From Pelobates cultripes (taxonomy: Eukaryota; Chordata; Amphibia; Anura; Pelobatidae), in the NCBI GenBank assembly GCA_933207985.1, contig OW240913.1, forward strand, positions 353,093,226 to 353,157,225: a stretch of 64,000 nucleotides of DNA, in the 5' to 3' direction. Numbering within the stretch: position 1 is the first letter of the stretch; the number at the start of each line of letters is the position of its first letter. Below the pieces are notes generated by a model. It made no database searches. It worked only from the letters and a program-made list of their open reading frames with translations, and had not been told where the DNA came from. Below, piece after piece: positions 32,824 through 45,522 of the stretch. The position numbers and the translations under genes were made by a program.

Positions 32824-35501
32824 GTACGTTCCATACAAGACCTACAATACATAGATTATAAAACTATTTCATGCCTTTAACAGTTTCATTCTAAGAAAAA
32901 GGGTTTGTATGAAGTGTTAAATGGTGGTTATAACAATTATACTAAAATGTAGATTTATGAATAGCTGCGTGTTTAATTTGATAGTGGGCAACTAAAAGGT
33001 AGCATTCAATAGCCCAAAGTTAAGTAACAAAACACAAGTATTTTCAAGGAAAAGGAGGAATGGAAGAGGGGGTCAGTCACAGAGATGGGGTTGAGAGAGC
33101 AGTCAAGGTCTTTACGATATCCCTTACCCGAGGTATCCTTGGATGATGCCACCAGGGTCCCAGGTACTGTGAAAGTGTTTGTAGTGTCAGGTAGTGTCAT
33201 GCTTGATAAAGACCTAGACAGGTCGAAACGTTGCAAATAAATCTGCCTGGACACAATCACAGTGAGTGCCTGAGATTGTTTCTTTTTATGCATATTCCGT
33301 GTGTTTTTTTGCTGACCAATGCTCAGTAGCACCCTGGATTGAAACATTGTGGCTGAGTGCGACCCTATCTTTTTTCCACTGTAGTGTCAGGTAGGACTGC
33401 AGATAGCAAATTTGTTTCAGAAGTTTAATGTATGGAAGATATGACCCTGGCCATGGAAGGCATTTGAGCATCTTTACAGTGTTTAGCAATTTTCTGTCTG
33501 GTTTAAGCCATTAGATTATTTTTGACCTTGGTGACCACGTACGGTGGTTCAGATAGTAGACATTCTGCTGAGGTTTTTAGCAGAATTGGTTTAAAGAACA
33601 TATGATGTATACCAGCCTCTGTACTTTGGTGCTCTAGGTGTGTGAATATTAGATAAATTGTAAAAGTTCCACACGTATTTGAAGAAATCAGGCTTGCATA
33701 CTACCAATACTGAAAATTTGAAATGCCAAGTCCCCAGTGGGTAGGGTAGTTTCTGTGCACCTGAAGTAACCTAAAATCATAGCCTTCCAGGGTGGTTGGC
33801 GGCATTTGAAAGATGTGGGAAATTTGAGTTGTAAGTTCCCACGCACCCTACATTTTTTATTCCATAGTACACATATTTAAGGGTTTTTCACTTCTTTTTT
33901 TTACACGGTCTATATTTTTTTGCTGCTACAGGTTATTTTTGTACATTCCCTTGTCAAACAGTAATTAAAGGTTTCCCCCCAAAGGCAAGTCAGTATTTTT
34001 CCCAAAATGCCTTTAAAACTGATATATTATGTTTTTGCCCTTGATATGCCGTGGGACTACACATTCAAAATTCATGGGGTGAGAACATTTCCTTGACAGA
34101 CTCCAAATCACCCTACCTACACGTGACTGTATTTGGTGAAAAATGCCTTGGTACAGAGTATCCTTCCTTTGCAGAGACAGATCTATTGTAAGTCAGGTTT
34201 CACCTGAGATTCTTTTCACCCTTTGGGACATCAGCTGGACAGCGCTATTCTCATTTCTACCAAGTCGCTGAGTCTGTGTAATAGGAGTCACATTGTTTTC
34301 ATTATTACTCTGTTTATAGGTGTAATTCGAGACCACCCTTTGAGCTAAGTTATCAAAGGAATCTTTTTTTGTATTTTTTATTTTTTACGTTTTCAGGCTA
34401 ACCCTGTGGAATTTTGTACCATGTGATGTCACTCTAGCAATACAATCTAAACTTAGAACGAAAGACAAGAATAACTTATATATATGATTTTCGCTTCATT
34501 TACAAAATTGTAAATACTATCATTGTTACTTTTGTATTAACCCCCCTTCAGTTTGTTCCATGCCTCCGTAATGTAACAAGGAATATTGTTATTCAATAGA
34601 ATGGAAAACAATGGTGAGGGTTTAATAAACAATTACCTTATTTTTATTTTATAAAGCACTAAATCATTCACATATTATGTTGCTTTTCACATATACATTA
34701 TTATTATTATTATTGTTATTATAATGTAGTATGTATTACCAACATATTATGCACTGCTGTAAAAAAAAGAGAAATCACAAAGTTCTAAAGCCACATAAGT
34801 AGAGTATCGTGTCAGTGTAAATCTTTCACACAAAGTGCTTAACAAGATGGTCTGAGAGCTTACAATCTAAAGCCTCCCTTTTTGCTCTGTATATTTGGGA
34901 TCCAGACCAGATTGCTCCTGGGCTGAGCATCTCACCCATCCTTTATAGGTGCCCCTTTGGAGGGGAACACAGGAAAGCTTAATTTGAGGAGAGTCTCTAG
35001 AAGCAGTTTAGGTAGTAAGTAGTGCAGTTATCATGTCAATCTTGTATGTTAAAATGAGTGTAGGACCAACCGATATTGGGGTACTTTGACTTAGTGGGAG
35101 GCTTAACACCATATGACCATATTGTGTAACTGAATCCCCATTTTCTTTTGCTACGATAGGTGATTTTAAGTAGCCTTATCAAATTTAAAACTGTGTTTTG
35201 TTTGTGTGTGCGCTGTTGTCCTACTTGTAGAAATTCATGCTGTATAAATATAAAAAATAACTGGTGTAAGACTATTGTGTGATTTCCTTAAACAGACTAA
35301 TGGATACATTTACAACACATTTTGCACATTTATCACTAAAATAATAGATGTTTATACCTACTAGGAAACCTACTTTGCCACAATTTGCTTTTTAGTGAAT
35401 AGACCCGTGTGAAGTGTACTAAAAGAATGAGTTGCATGAAGTATAAATGTGCAACAGAGAGATTGTACATATTTAAGTGACGTTTACAAATGGGTCACCC
35501 T
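32824..35501. other. Intron sequence with a hammerhead-like motif
   Basis: Part of the first visible intron. Apart from the motif at 33196-33260 it looks unique, with several T runs. No further exon was supported. Confidence 0.45.
33196..33260 (+). mobile_element. Hammerhead-like motif, Penelope-type remnant
   Basis: GCTTGATAAAGACCTAGACA, GGTCGAAACGTTGC. The stem GACC / GGTC closes a six-base loop and is followed by the invariant-looking GAAAC. The first core box is TTGATAA in place of CTGATGA: positions 3 and 8 (a C-G pair in the hammerhead fold) are both changed, to U and A, which could still pair. AATAAATCTGCCTGGACAC follows, as in the copy at 20097. Confidence 0.45.
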
Positions 35502-35560
35502 TAAAGGGACATTCCAGTCGTCATATTTACTAGCTTACAAAATGTAGAGAATCCGGGGCC
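35502..35560 (+). mobile_element. T2-like MITE, 5' end fragment
   Basis: TTAAAGGGACATTCCAGTCG is a T2-like left end; the element fades within about 60 bases. Confidence 0.4.
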
Positions 35561-35683
35561 AAATATCTGAAATATTGTTGCATTTTTATGTAACCAAAAA
35601 TGTATTTGATATATATATATATATATAAATATATATATCTATGTAAACATTGATTCCTTTGAGTCTGTGTTTGCTGTATACAA

Positions 35684-36074
35684 CAGAAACATAGAAACAT
35701 AGAATGTGACGGCAGATAAGAACCATTCGGCCATATAGTCTGCCCAATTTTCTAAATACTTTCATTAGTCCCTGGCCTTATCTCATAGTTAGGATAGCCT
35801 TATGCCTATCCCACACTTGTTTAAACTCCCTCACTGTGTTAACCTCTACCACTTCAGCTGGAAGGCTATTCCATGCATCCACTACCCTCTCAGTAAAGTA
35901 ATACTTCCTGATATTGTTTTTAAACCTTTGCCACTCTAATTTAAGATTATGTCCTCTTGTTGTGGTAGTTTTTCTTCTTTTAAATATAGCCTCCTCCTTT
36001 ACTGTGTTGATTCTCTTTATGTATTTAAATGTTTCTATCATATCCCCCCGTCTCGTCTTTCCTCCAAGCTATGC
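35684..36074 (-). pseudogene. CR1-type LINE ORF2 C-terminus and 3' end
   Basis: The minus-strand frame 36041-35778 reads MIETFKYIKRI, TRGHNLKLEWQRFKNNIRKY, RVVDAWNSLPAEVV and FKQVWDRH. MIETFK, RGH, NIRK.YF, RVV..WNSLP and NSFK..LD are the usual order at the end of CR1-group ORF2. Beyond the stop the 3' end is made of ATTCTATG/TTTCTATG repeats (35684-35705), as in CR1 elements. It is 5'-truncated; upstream it abuts the foldback at 36075. Confidence 0.75.
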
Positions 36075-36300
36075 ACGTTAACAGTTTTGAAACACAACTT
36101 AGGAAAATATGCACACAGGAGTGGTTCACTGGCTTTGTGTCTTTTCCTAAGTTGTGTTTCAAAGCTGTTGTATACCGCAAACACAGACTCAAAGGATCCA
36201 TGTTTAAAATGGAATGAGGCAAAACGGTGATTCTTTGTTGCACTAATTTGCATATGCCCACCCAGAATCCTTTGTGGTAGTAACATCACTGCAGATTTGT
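36075..36300. repeat. Foldback element next to CR1
   Basis: TTTTGAAACACAACTTAGGA (36081) and TCCTAAGTTGTGTTTCAAA (36146) are perfect inverted arms around a 45-base spacer. The sequence that follows (TTCTTTGTTGCACTAATTTG, CATATGCCCACCCAGAATCC) looks like the flank of the same element. Class unknown. Confidence 0.65.
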
Positions 36301-38865
36301 GGATTTCTGTGGGAAAAGCAAGTCTTATGGCTTGACAGATTTTTGTTTAACATTGTATTAACCATATATATATTCATATACAATTTCTGGTTGGGTACAA
36401 AATTCATGAAAAAAGCATATATAATAGTTGGCTGTGGGATGCCGGAACATACATGTAGATGGGCCTGAAAAATAGAGGACAAGAGTAATAATAATTACCA
36501 AACCACATGTTTCTCATACTCCTGCTAATCCTATTCTAAGATAATAGAGAAACATTCATGTACAAATTATAGTTATGTGGCGTACCACACTTAACGGACT
36601 TCAGCCTAAGACAATACTATGTGTAAGAGAGAAATTGAACCAAAAGTGTGTGAATTACAAAACCAAGTACATACTCAGGTTCTTACAGCTGTGATGTTAT
36701 AATTAAAAATACCTTTGCCAAGAATTTATTAAAATGTAGAGAGGCTGTATCGAAAGTGATTGAAATAAGGATGAACCGGATTATCTGGAATGACCCATCT
36801 GTCTTATGCAAGGGATTGAAAGGATAGTGAAACAAACAAATAATAGCAGACAGAGAAAAGGTCAATTGTGATTCCTGCCCTCAAAGATGGGGGCAACACT
36901 GGGGAAGTTTCCAAAATGTCACTAAATGAACAGTTCTAGGGGATTGGGCTTGACCTCACGTAAGAACCAACCAATATATTGAATAATGCTATTGAGCGTA
37001 GAGTTCAAAAAGCTAATAGGACTGGAGATATCAAAAATAAAAAAATGTTTGATAAACAGCTTTATTGGGATTCATAAAGATGAATATCGTATATGAATAT
37101 GATATATGTATAACTATTTAAAAGGAGGACACAAATGGATCTCCATTTCAAAAAGGATAAATTTGAAAACTTGGAATATGGGTGGTACAATAAGGAGACA
37201 ATGGGCTAGGAACAGAAAAACACCAAATGTTGATAACTAAGAAGGTACAACACAGTTCTACTAAAAGACCCCAGAAGAAGACCAATAATCATACACTTTC
37301 CTTGTGAAAAGGTAGGAATCGGGTTACAAATAAACATAAAATGGGAACAATATATAATGTGTATAAATAATGCCTACAACTACATCCGTAGACCTTAAAA
37401 CAAAGGGTGTACCGATAAGAGAGGTGAATCGTTAGGACTAATGTCTATGTCTATCTTGGTACACCTAGAGAGACAGATAGTAAGTCCCTATGGAACGAGT
37501 ATTAGCAGGGAAAACCCCTTGAACCAAAAAACATATTCCTATGGAAACTATCTACTCATAGAGGCGGACATATAAATCGTACACCTGCTGAGTTGAACTC
37601 CTTCACTAGATTAGATGCAGTGATATCAAACCAAAAAAAAGACAAAATAAGAGCTCCACATAATTAGGTGAATAAGTGAGGAAGTGACATTGAACACATG
37701 CCTGACGCACGTTTTGGTACACTGTTTTGGTACACATACATACATACACCCAGACAGACCTATATATAGATCTGTCTGGAAAATGTCCAGCCATTGTTAA
37801 TATAACGAAAACGGTTTGCACGACATCAATGTATCCTGGCAGCCAAGGAGAGTTGACTATAGTACGCATGCGTGAACAATAATGACTTCACTGTACTAGT
37901 CACGAGGGCACTAGACTCTGTTAAGTGAGCATGTGTTCCGTGTGGTTATCACATTCAAAATGACTGAGTGAGTAGAGCAACGAATGTGCATCAAATTTTG
38001 TGTTAAGCTTGAATATTCCTCCGTGGAAATTTTCGCATGACTCAGGAGACTTTTGGGGACAATGCAATGAGTGCAGCACGAATAAAAGCGTGACACTTAC
38101 GTTTCAAAGATGGTCGAGAATGTGTTGAAGGATATGGCGCCCTGCAACTTCTGGCCTTTCCCAAAACTAAAATCACCTTTCAGAGATTTCAGACCGTCGA
38201 TCAAATTCAGGTTAAGACGAAGAGGCAGCTGAGGGCGATTACAACAACGGATTTTGCAGAGTGTTTTGAACAGTGGAAGAGATGTTGGGAGAACTGTGTG
38301 AGGTTCCAAGGTGCCTACTTTGAAGACAACGTTTCATGTATATTGTATCTTCTTCAATAAATGTCTCCATTGTTTTATATTACATGAAAATGCATGAAAA
38401 ATTGGCAGAATTTAATATGAAGAAAAACAAATTTTAGACCACTTAATACAATAAAAATAATGACGGAACTTAACTGTCAGTTTTCAGAACACTTTGATAA
38501 ATATACCCCATTGTTTACAGAAACACACTATACAGCAGAATGCATCACAAGTGCAGTCTCTTACATTTCTGCCTTACTTATTGTTATTCGTTTATTTAAA
38601 GAACACATACATATTCATCAACACAATATGGTGAGCAAACACACACACACAAGTAGTTGTGGATATTACATGTTCAAACAAAACAAACAAAAGACGAGGA
38701 AACCTCTGTTTGAGTGAGCTTATGGTTTAATAGGTCTTTTCAGCATGTCTGCTTCTGATTCTGAAAGTGATCTTTTCATCAGAGATCTCGGCATGCAGTG
38801 ATGTCAAGACCTGTTAGATCCTACTAAATGAGGTTAGTGAACTGAATGTTTTATAGCAACCAAAT
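36301..38865. other. Intron sequence, nothing recognised
   Basis: AT-rich intron DNA. Short minus-strand open frames at 37606-38309 show no motif. (CA)n of 6 units at 38639. Confidence 0.5.
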
Positions 38866-39700
38866 TTTTTTTTTTTATTGTTGGTTTTTTGTTTTTGTAA
38901 ATATAATATTTATTGATTTCAGCGTGCTATGAAAAGCCAGCATTAAGCCTCATAAAAGGGTGGGACGCGTAGGTCCCTACTGTACGATTGATAGGTAGGA
39001 GAAGAAGGTAGTGAAGACTGTAGCATTATAAACACTGGTACGACAGACACGCAGGTCTCAGTTATATCAGGTAACAAAACAGGAGTAGACACACATGTCC
39101 CTTTGAGCAGAAACGTGCACGTAACAGTATGAAGAGTCCCGTGTGTCAGGGGCTAAGTGGTATTTCATTACTTCCCTGACTCCGTCTTAAGACCATGGGG
39201 TAAGCCATTTGTCTAAGTTGGTCTGTATGAGTTTGAATGGCGTCCATCTTCAGAGTGCGCCGCAGACACGTGGTCGCAGTCTGCCTCTAATAGAGAGACC
39301 CTGTGGTTCAGGCCTTGGATGTCTTCCCTCAGGGCATGCTGCTCCTTCGTTATAGATTTCGCCTTCCTGAGGTTGCCTCCCTGAGGTCTGATTTGGTCGG
39401 CAGGTTGCGAAGTAAGGCCACCCAGTCTGGCTGAGAGTCTGCTGGAGCGCCGGTATGGGAGTCCGCGCTGCTTTTTTCCCCCGTCTGGGAGGGTGATGGC
39501 GTGCGACTCGTGACCTCAGAGTCTTGTGAGGCCTGGCTGGCAAGATCCGCGGGGTCATCCGGAACTGCAGCAGGGACAAGGCCTGGGATTCCCTCGGAAC
39601 ATCAGCGGTCTTGAGGGCCTGAGAAGCCCTATGTGTCTTGCCCATGTTGGAGCCTGACACGCTGTTTTTTGAGGAACTGCCTCCAAGCCGTGCCCATGTT
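38866..39700 (-). mobile_element. L1-type element with ORF1 start and 3' end, no ORF2
   Basis: Plus-strand T run at 38866-38877 with TATTTATTG behind it is the reversed A tail and signal. About 370 bp of 3' untranslated sequence follow, then a minus-strand start codon at 39660 with MGKTHRASQALKTADVPRES, typical of an L1 ORF1 N-terminus. A frame change is needed to continue into IQGLNHRVSLLEADCDH-like coding at about 39310-39250. ORF1 runs directly into the 3' region: the rest of ORF1 and all of ORF2 are missing. Confidence 0.6.
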
Positions 39701-41789
39701 TTTTGTTTTTGGAAGATTGAATGATAGATTTTCTACTTTGATTTTTTTAAGTTTTGCTTTTTTGTAAACTTCTAGATATGCCCAGGAATGTCATGATAGC
39801 ATGGTGTTTGGCTAATAACTGCCCTAAATGGGGTTAATATCCAGTAAATGCATCTTCACAGTCACAATTAATTTGTATTAGTGTTTCAAGGCGTATTTGA
39901 CTTGGTTTCATTATCTGCTACTAATGTTTCTATGTGCCCACCTGAGTTTGTGACTGTTATTTGCAAATTTGTGCTGTTTATTGAATTAATAAAACAAGCT
40001 GTGGAAACTACCATCAAAGTCAGGTCAATTATAAGGTATTTTCAGAGTCCAGAACTAGCCTACAGTAAATGTTACTCATGTTATATCCGTACTGTTTCTG
40101 AAATCTAGAGATCCGTACACTATAGATCTCCCTGTCTCTGAATTTACTCCCATTTCTCCTATAGAGTTCATGGCTAACACATCCTGGTTTATGGTGGCCA
40201 CAGCCTAGCTCATGATGTCTGTATTACAATATGGCAGTCAAATAAATGTAGACAAGTTACAAGGTGACAGCTGCGTGTGACCAGACACTTTGGACCATTA
40301 ATGAAGATACCTTTTTGATGTAAATGTTAAGACATAATCTTTTCAGTCTTCAGACAGCTGCCTAGAGCCCAGTGGTTAGACAGGGGTCTCAGAACCATGA
40401 ATTTGCTTGGCCCCATTAACAATCCCTATGTGAATAATGAATGCAGAGCCCAAACTGGTAACCTGCAAAGGGCCCAGCGAGATATTAATCCTTCTCTCTC
40501 TGTATAGCTTTATTAACCCTGTTAGTGTCAAACATAAGGCCCAAAGGGTTGAACATCTCTGTTTTACTGTGTAACTCTATGGCTGATAGTGTTTTCTTTG
40601 TTCATTTAAATGTGCTTCTGTCAACTGCTATAACATTGAAATCTCAGGCTGTAAACATTATTTAGAAGGTGGTGGGTATACCTAGGTATACTAATAATTA
40701 TGTGGCTCAAAAACCAAGCTGCCACTTCCTGTTAAAGTCCTACATGTGACAGTCTTAGGCAGAAGGTGACTTTTCTAGAATGATGTGTGAGATTACTAAA
40801 AATGGAGTTAGACTTTGATCCATAACAAGCAGAGGGTGAACCTCCCTAGGGAGTGGGTGGAACTACACCCCCATGGCTTTCCACCCTCTCTAAATGTTTA
40901 CAAATGCCCTGGTGAAATTTGACAGGTTCCCACGAATAGTGATTCTATATTTTCTTCTGTCTTTATTTTGCTTACATAGCACTTGTACTAAAATTATTTT
41001 TCTAGATTATTAATTATGAAGCCCCAACACATTCCTGCAGCCTTGTGCAAGATGGTTCTCAAATATGATTTGTCGATGAGAAATGTCATGTTGTGTGTAC
41101 ATAAGACCATTAGACAGAGAACAGATTATATGGATAACAAATGATGACAGGCAACTAAGTCTTAATGCGTAGGTTCGACAGGAAGAACATACTTAATACC
41201 TGGTTATATCTGTGGACAAATAAATCATTGGATTATCTGAGGAAATATCAAAATCTTCTTAATATCTGACAGAAATTCAGGAATGAAGGTTCCCTTTGTT
41301 TAACCCACATAAATTGCAGTTTTTTCTCAATTTTTCCCTTGATGTTCTGATTAAACGTGCTACTTCTTGTATTTCCTGTTCTGCCGATCTGACGGCTTGA
41401 AATGTACAGAAGTTATAATATTAGGTAGTGCTTATCTGTGAAATTAGCATTTATTGATACTTTCACTAAGTGGCAAAAAATTGGCTGCCAACTATTATCT
41501 TCACACTTTGAAGGATATTGTAGGTTGATTTTTTTTAAAGCATTAGTGAAACTACACTGGCAAAATTCAAAATACTGCTTCAGGCAGAAACCTATTACTG
41601 TCATTGAAGGTGACATTGACACAGTTTTGTCTAACTTTTATTTTGGTTAAAAAATAATAATCATGACATCACTTACTAATGCCTAGATTTTATATTTTTG
41701 CATAAGCTTTTGAGATGATTGTTAATATTTTTTGATAAACTTTTAGAATTATTTAATATTTTGAAAGAATATTTTATTTGAATATTTTT
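39701..41789. other. Intron sequence, nothing recognised
   Basis: No supported exon. At 41703-41752 ATAAGCTTTTGAGATGATTG and TTTTTTGATAAACTTTTAG resemble the arms of the AT-rich inverted pair at 61062-61237, so an AT-rich MITE probably surrounds the L1-type insertion that starts at 41790. Confidence 0.4.
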
Positions 41790-43427
41790 TTTAAATTCTT
41801 TATTTTGCACACTGCAAGTAAATGGTACAATACATTTGTCAAGTTATTCGCCATACTGTACATTCGTTTGGATCATGAGGACAGGACTTTGATAGTTGGT
41901 GTTGTATAAGCAGTGTGGGGTTTTTATATTTTGTAAGGCTGCAGTGGGACCTATTACCCCGTAGAGCTTTCTATCGGTATTGCCTTGGGGATTAGTATTG
42001 ACAGATGAAGGTATGGTGTCACCCCCCCTACCGGATGATGTAAAGCATGCAGGTTAATTCCCCTAGTGAGTTGGGGGGGAGGGAGAGTGAAGGAGAAAGT
42101 GGGGGTAACCGATTGGTAGGTAATAGTAGGCTACTGGTGTATACCATGTGAGAGGATTAGGAGTGGGACGTTACTCAAGACAACTTATCAGGGTTGGCTG
42201 ATGGAGTAGTGAAACATAAAATAAAACGAAATGAACAGTAACATAGAATAAACAATAATCATTGTATGGTGGTGAAAGACGAGATCCCTTCAGAGGACAG
42301 GCTGCTTCTCCCAGTCAGGGACATCTGCTCAGGTCAGTGCTCTGGTAGGAAATGCACGATGAGCCACTCTGGGGTTGAATTCCACTAGTTGCGGGATCCA
42401 TATGGGGCAGGCTCTGTTTTTGCACTGTCATGGGATCCATGAGGCTCAGGGCTTGTAGGCATGCCTCCAGCTCTTGAGGGCATTGTGCTTTATGTGTAGC
42501 ACATTCGTGTGTAAAAAGAAGTGCTCATGGAGTACACCATCTGTAGGGAATGTACTTGACACGTAGGTGGTGGAGAAGCAGCTGCAGAGCTTTACGCCAG
42601 GATAGGATGCTTTTTGTCAGGTCTGGGAAGACTAGTAGCGTGGCTCCCTCAAAGGATAGAGGGGTCTTCCCCCGGAGTGCCGCGGTAAGGAAGTTCTTGT
42701 CTCGGAGGGTCTGGAAGCGGAGAATGAGGTCCACCGCTGCCGACAGGGGTACCTTTGCTGGCTTTAGTAGGCGGAACATCCCATTCAGCCTCATGGCTTT
42801 TGCCTGCTTGGGCATGGCTTTAAACAGGCGTCTGATGAAGTGAGGTAGGTCGGTGAGGCCCACGGTCTCAGGTATTCCCCTGACCTTTAGGTTGTTCTGC
42901 CTTCTCTGATCTTCCTCTGCATTACCTTGTCTTCAGTGGCTATTTGCTGGCATTGGAGGTCTGCCAGTGTGTGTTCCACCTCTGTGAGATTAGTGTCATG
43001 GTTGCTGGAGATTTCTTCAAGTTGTGTAACTTTGGACGCAGCACCTTCAATGGCGTTCTTGTAGTAGGCCATACCTGCTGCTATGTCCTTACGCAGGTCT
43101 GCTAACATGCTTTTAAGCAAGTCCGCTGTCACTGGGTCCCCAGTCTTTATGGGCTTGCTTGCTCATTCTGGCGGCAGGCCATACGAAGCTCATTCCCCGA
43201 GGTCGATGGAGGCCTCTTCAGAGGAGTAAGATAGGTTGTCTCTCAGCGCCATCTTGGCCCATGCGGCCTATTGTGAGCTCCGCAGCAGATCTCCTATGTC
43301 CCGGCTCAGGGCTTTGTAGTTTTTCGGCCCATCACCTTCCCTTTCGTTATCAGCCAGGTGTGTGGTCGGTTTCAGGTTTATATTTCGACTTTACTCTGTT
43401 CCTCATATACTTCCACCCCCTTATTTA
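41790..43427 (-). mobile_element. ORF1-only L1-type element (HAL1-like)
   Basis: A minus-strand element of about 1.64 kb: 5' region 43427-43167, ORF1 relic 43166 to about 42430, 3' untranslated region to 41790 with AATAAAG plus A tail (read as TTTAAATTCTTTATT on the plus strand). AATATTTTT at 41781-41789 and 43428-43436 is a likely 9-bp target duplication, though AT-rich. ORF2 is wholly absent while both ends seem intact, the layout of the mammalian HAL1 elements. Confidence 0.65.
42430..43166 (-). pseudogene. L1-type ORF1 protein, frameshifted
   Basis: Start codon at 43166-43164 (MSKQA...). Within about 40 bases the frame shifts by one to reach VTADLLKSMLADLRKDIAAG (43140 onward) and a coiled-coil-like stretch. 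A further shift near 42880 leads to GLTDLPHFIRRLFKAMPKQA, PLSAAVDLILRFQTLRDKN and LSFEGATLLVFPDLTKSILS, the RRM-like and C-terminal domains of L1 ORF1p. The end, around 42525-42430, is in yet another frame. The protein would be the RNA-binding chaperone of the retrotransposon; at least three frame changes make it non-functional. Confidence 0.7.
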
Positions 43428-43860
43428 AATATTTTTGACATTCTTTTGATATATTGGTTTTATAATTTTATATTTTTTGGCAAAAAATGTTAAATTAGTA
43501 GACAAGCTTATCCAAAAATTTTAACTTGAGGTCTCCTCAAAATTAATAATACTATCTACCCAAAAACAAAATCTAAATTCAAACAATTCAACAATTGCCA
43601 TAAATTGAATGTTACAAAATAAAATGAGTCAAGGTGCATTTTTTTTTGTAAAAAAAAAATATATATTTTCCAAGTTGTCTATTTTCTTCTCAGTTTTGCA
43701 AGTTCTTTGCCAACTAACTAGAACTCCCCCTGTAGTCAATATGTACTTTTCCATATCTCTTGAAAAATAAACAAAATATGTCTAGAATGACTCTAGAATA
43801 ATTTGTAGAGATTTTCCTGCTATTTCACAAACTACCAACACTTATTTTTGCTAGCACACA

Positions 43861-43940
43861 TTAACCCCTTAAGGACCAAACTTCTGGAATAAAAGGGAAT
43901 CATGACGTGTCACACATATCATGTGTCCTTAAGGGGTTAA
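43861..43940. mobile_element. 80-bp palindromic MITE, TTAACCCCTTAAGG ends
   Basis: TTAACCCCTTAAGGAC and GTCCTTAAGGGGTTAA are perfect 16-bp inverted ends on TTAA. CCC next to TTAA is the piggyBac pattern, so I think of a piggyBac-type MITE rather than T2. Confidence 0.75.
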
Positions 43941-45522
43941 GGTTTAGAGAGGTTTAGCCACATAACATTATTACTCTCCCTACTTTGTATCAGAGTGCAG
44001 CTCTGTGTTTTAAGTGATACCACACATCTTTTACTGGATAATCACCTTCTGGCTAAGACTGCCCCATTTCAGACTATTGCAGGAAAAGACAGGGTTAGAC
44101 CTCAGACCCTGTAAATTTTCTACAATCGTTCAAAGCTTCCTAACATTCTCTTAGTATATAAATAAAAGCAGCTCATAAAACAGCAGAGAAAGTAAAGAAA
44201 GTGCTTCGAATAAATGGAAATATGTGACATAATTTTATTATTAAATATATGAATGGTTAAACTGAAAAATCGTACTTGAATTTTTAGTTACTAGTTTTAT
44301 TGCTATGATAGCAAATAACACTTTTTACTGGATATTAAATCTCTGGAATTGTGATAAGGTTTTCTCTCTTGCTCCTACAAATCCATAAAGTAATTCCTTA
44401 AAGAGGGAACGTAAAATTGTTTTCAGTATATAAAATGGCTATTGCTGCGATATGTGGTTACAATGGAAGAGAGACAAAATAAACGATACCTAGGTTGCAA
44501 TCTGTAGGAGGGTTGGAGATGATGAGCAAGTCGAAGGAAATAGTGAGCTATAAAAACAGATATGATGAAATGGTACAGGGAAGTAAAATGATTTTGTTCT
44601 GGCTGGGCTTATGTGTGGGAATTATGGGAATATCTGGAACCAAGGATGGGTGGGAAGGAAGAAAAAATAAAAGATACTGTAGAAAAAAACACGCATAGCA
44701 TCTGGAAAGAAATGTGGAATAAGAGCCGAGACAAAGTAGATGAGAGTAGAATGATCAGCTATTTTATTGGGGCAGGGAGCTCAAGGAGGAAGATGATTGA
44801 AGCAGGGTCCTCTTCAACCTATCGTTCCTGTACGTTTTTGTGATTGTCCTATTTATAGTTAAATCCCCCCTCTTATAATATTGTAAAGCGCTATATAAAT
44901 GTCGATAATAATAAGTGAGTGTGGACTTTCATGCTTGAGTAAGCAAGTTTGGCTGTGCGATCAAGATCATGGGATAACTCTTTCAAAAATGATCACACAT
45001 GATAACTAACAAAAGTCTAGGTACTAGACAGTGGACAGTGAGTATTTAAAAGGCCATAATGTGTTGGATTTGGTCTGCTGATTATGTAGTGACATTAGGT
45101 GGTGGTTTATGACAATTTATAACAATGAGTCCATGATCGTCAGAGAAGTTTATGAAAGGATAATAGACAGACAACAGGTCCAGCAGAAGGCTGATATGGA
45201 GCCTGGACAAGGAAGGATGCTCAAATATTGTCAGTATTAAAAGAAAAATACATTTTAAAAGCTTTTTATTCCAATTGCCTCAATAGAAAATTAGTATTGA
45301 TGAAGAAAAAAATGGAAGATAACGAGTTGATAGAGAGAGGAGGGCTTACAAGCATATTCATATGGTTATAGTGAGAGAAAGGAGCATTAACATCATTGAT
45401 GAACAAGGGTTGAATTGTAGGTTTATGGTCTCCGTTTTACCTAAAAATACAAACTTCTTTTATTGATGAATTTTTGTGTTAATTATGGTTATTATTTTTT
45501 ATTATTTCCTCCCTTTGCACAG
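43941..45522. other. Intron sequence; L2-type 3' fragment at 44790-44915
   Basis: 44790-44915 has AGCAGGGTCCTCTTCAACCT, ATTGTAAAGCGCTATATAAA and GTCGATAATAATAAG, the 3' terminus of an L2-type LINE or a SINE using it. The rest is AT-rich intron DNA. Confidence 0.5.
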
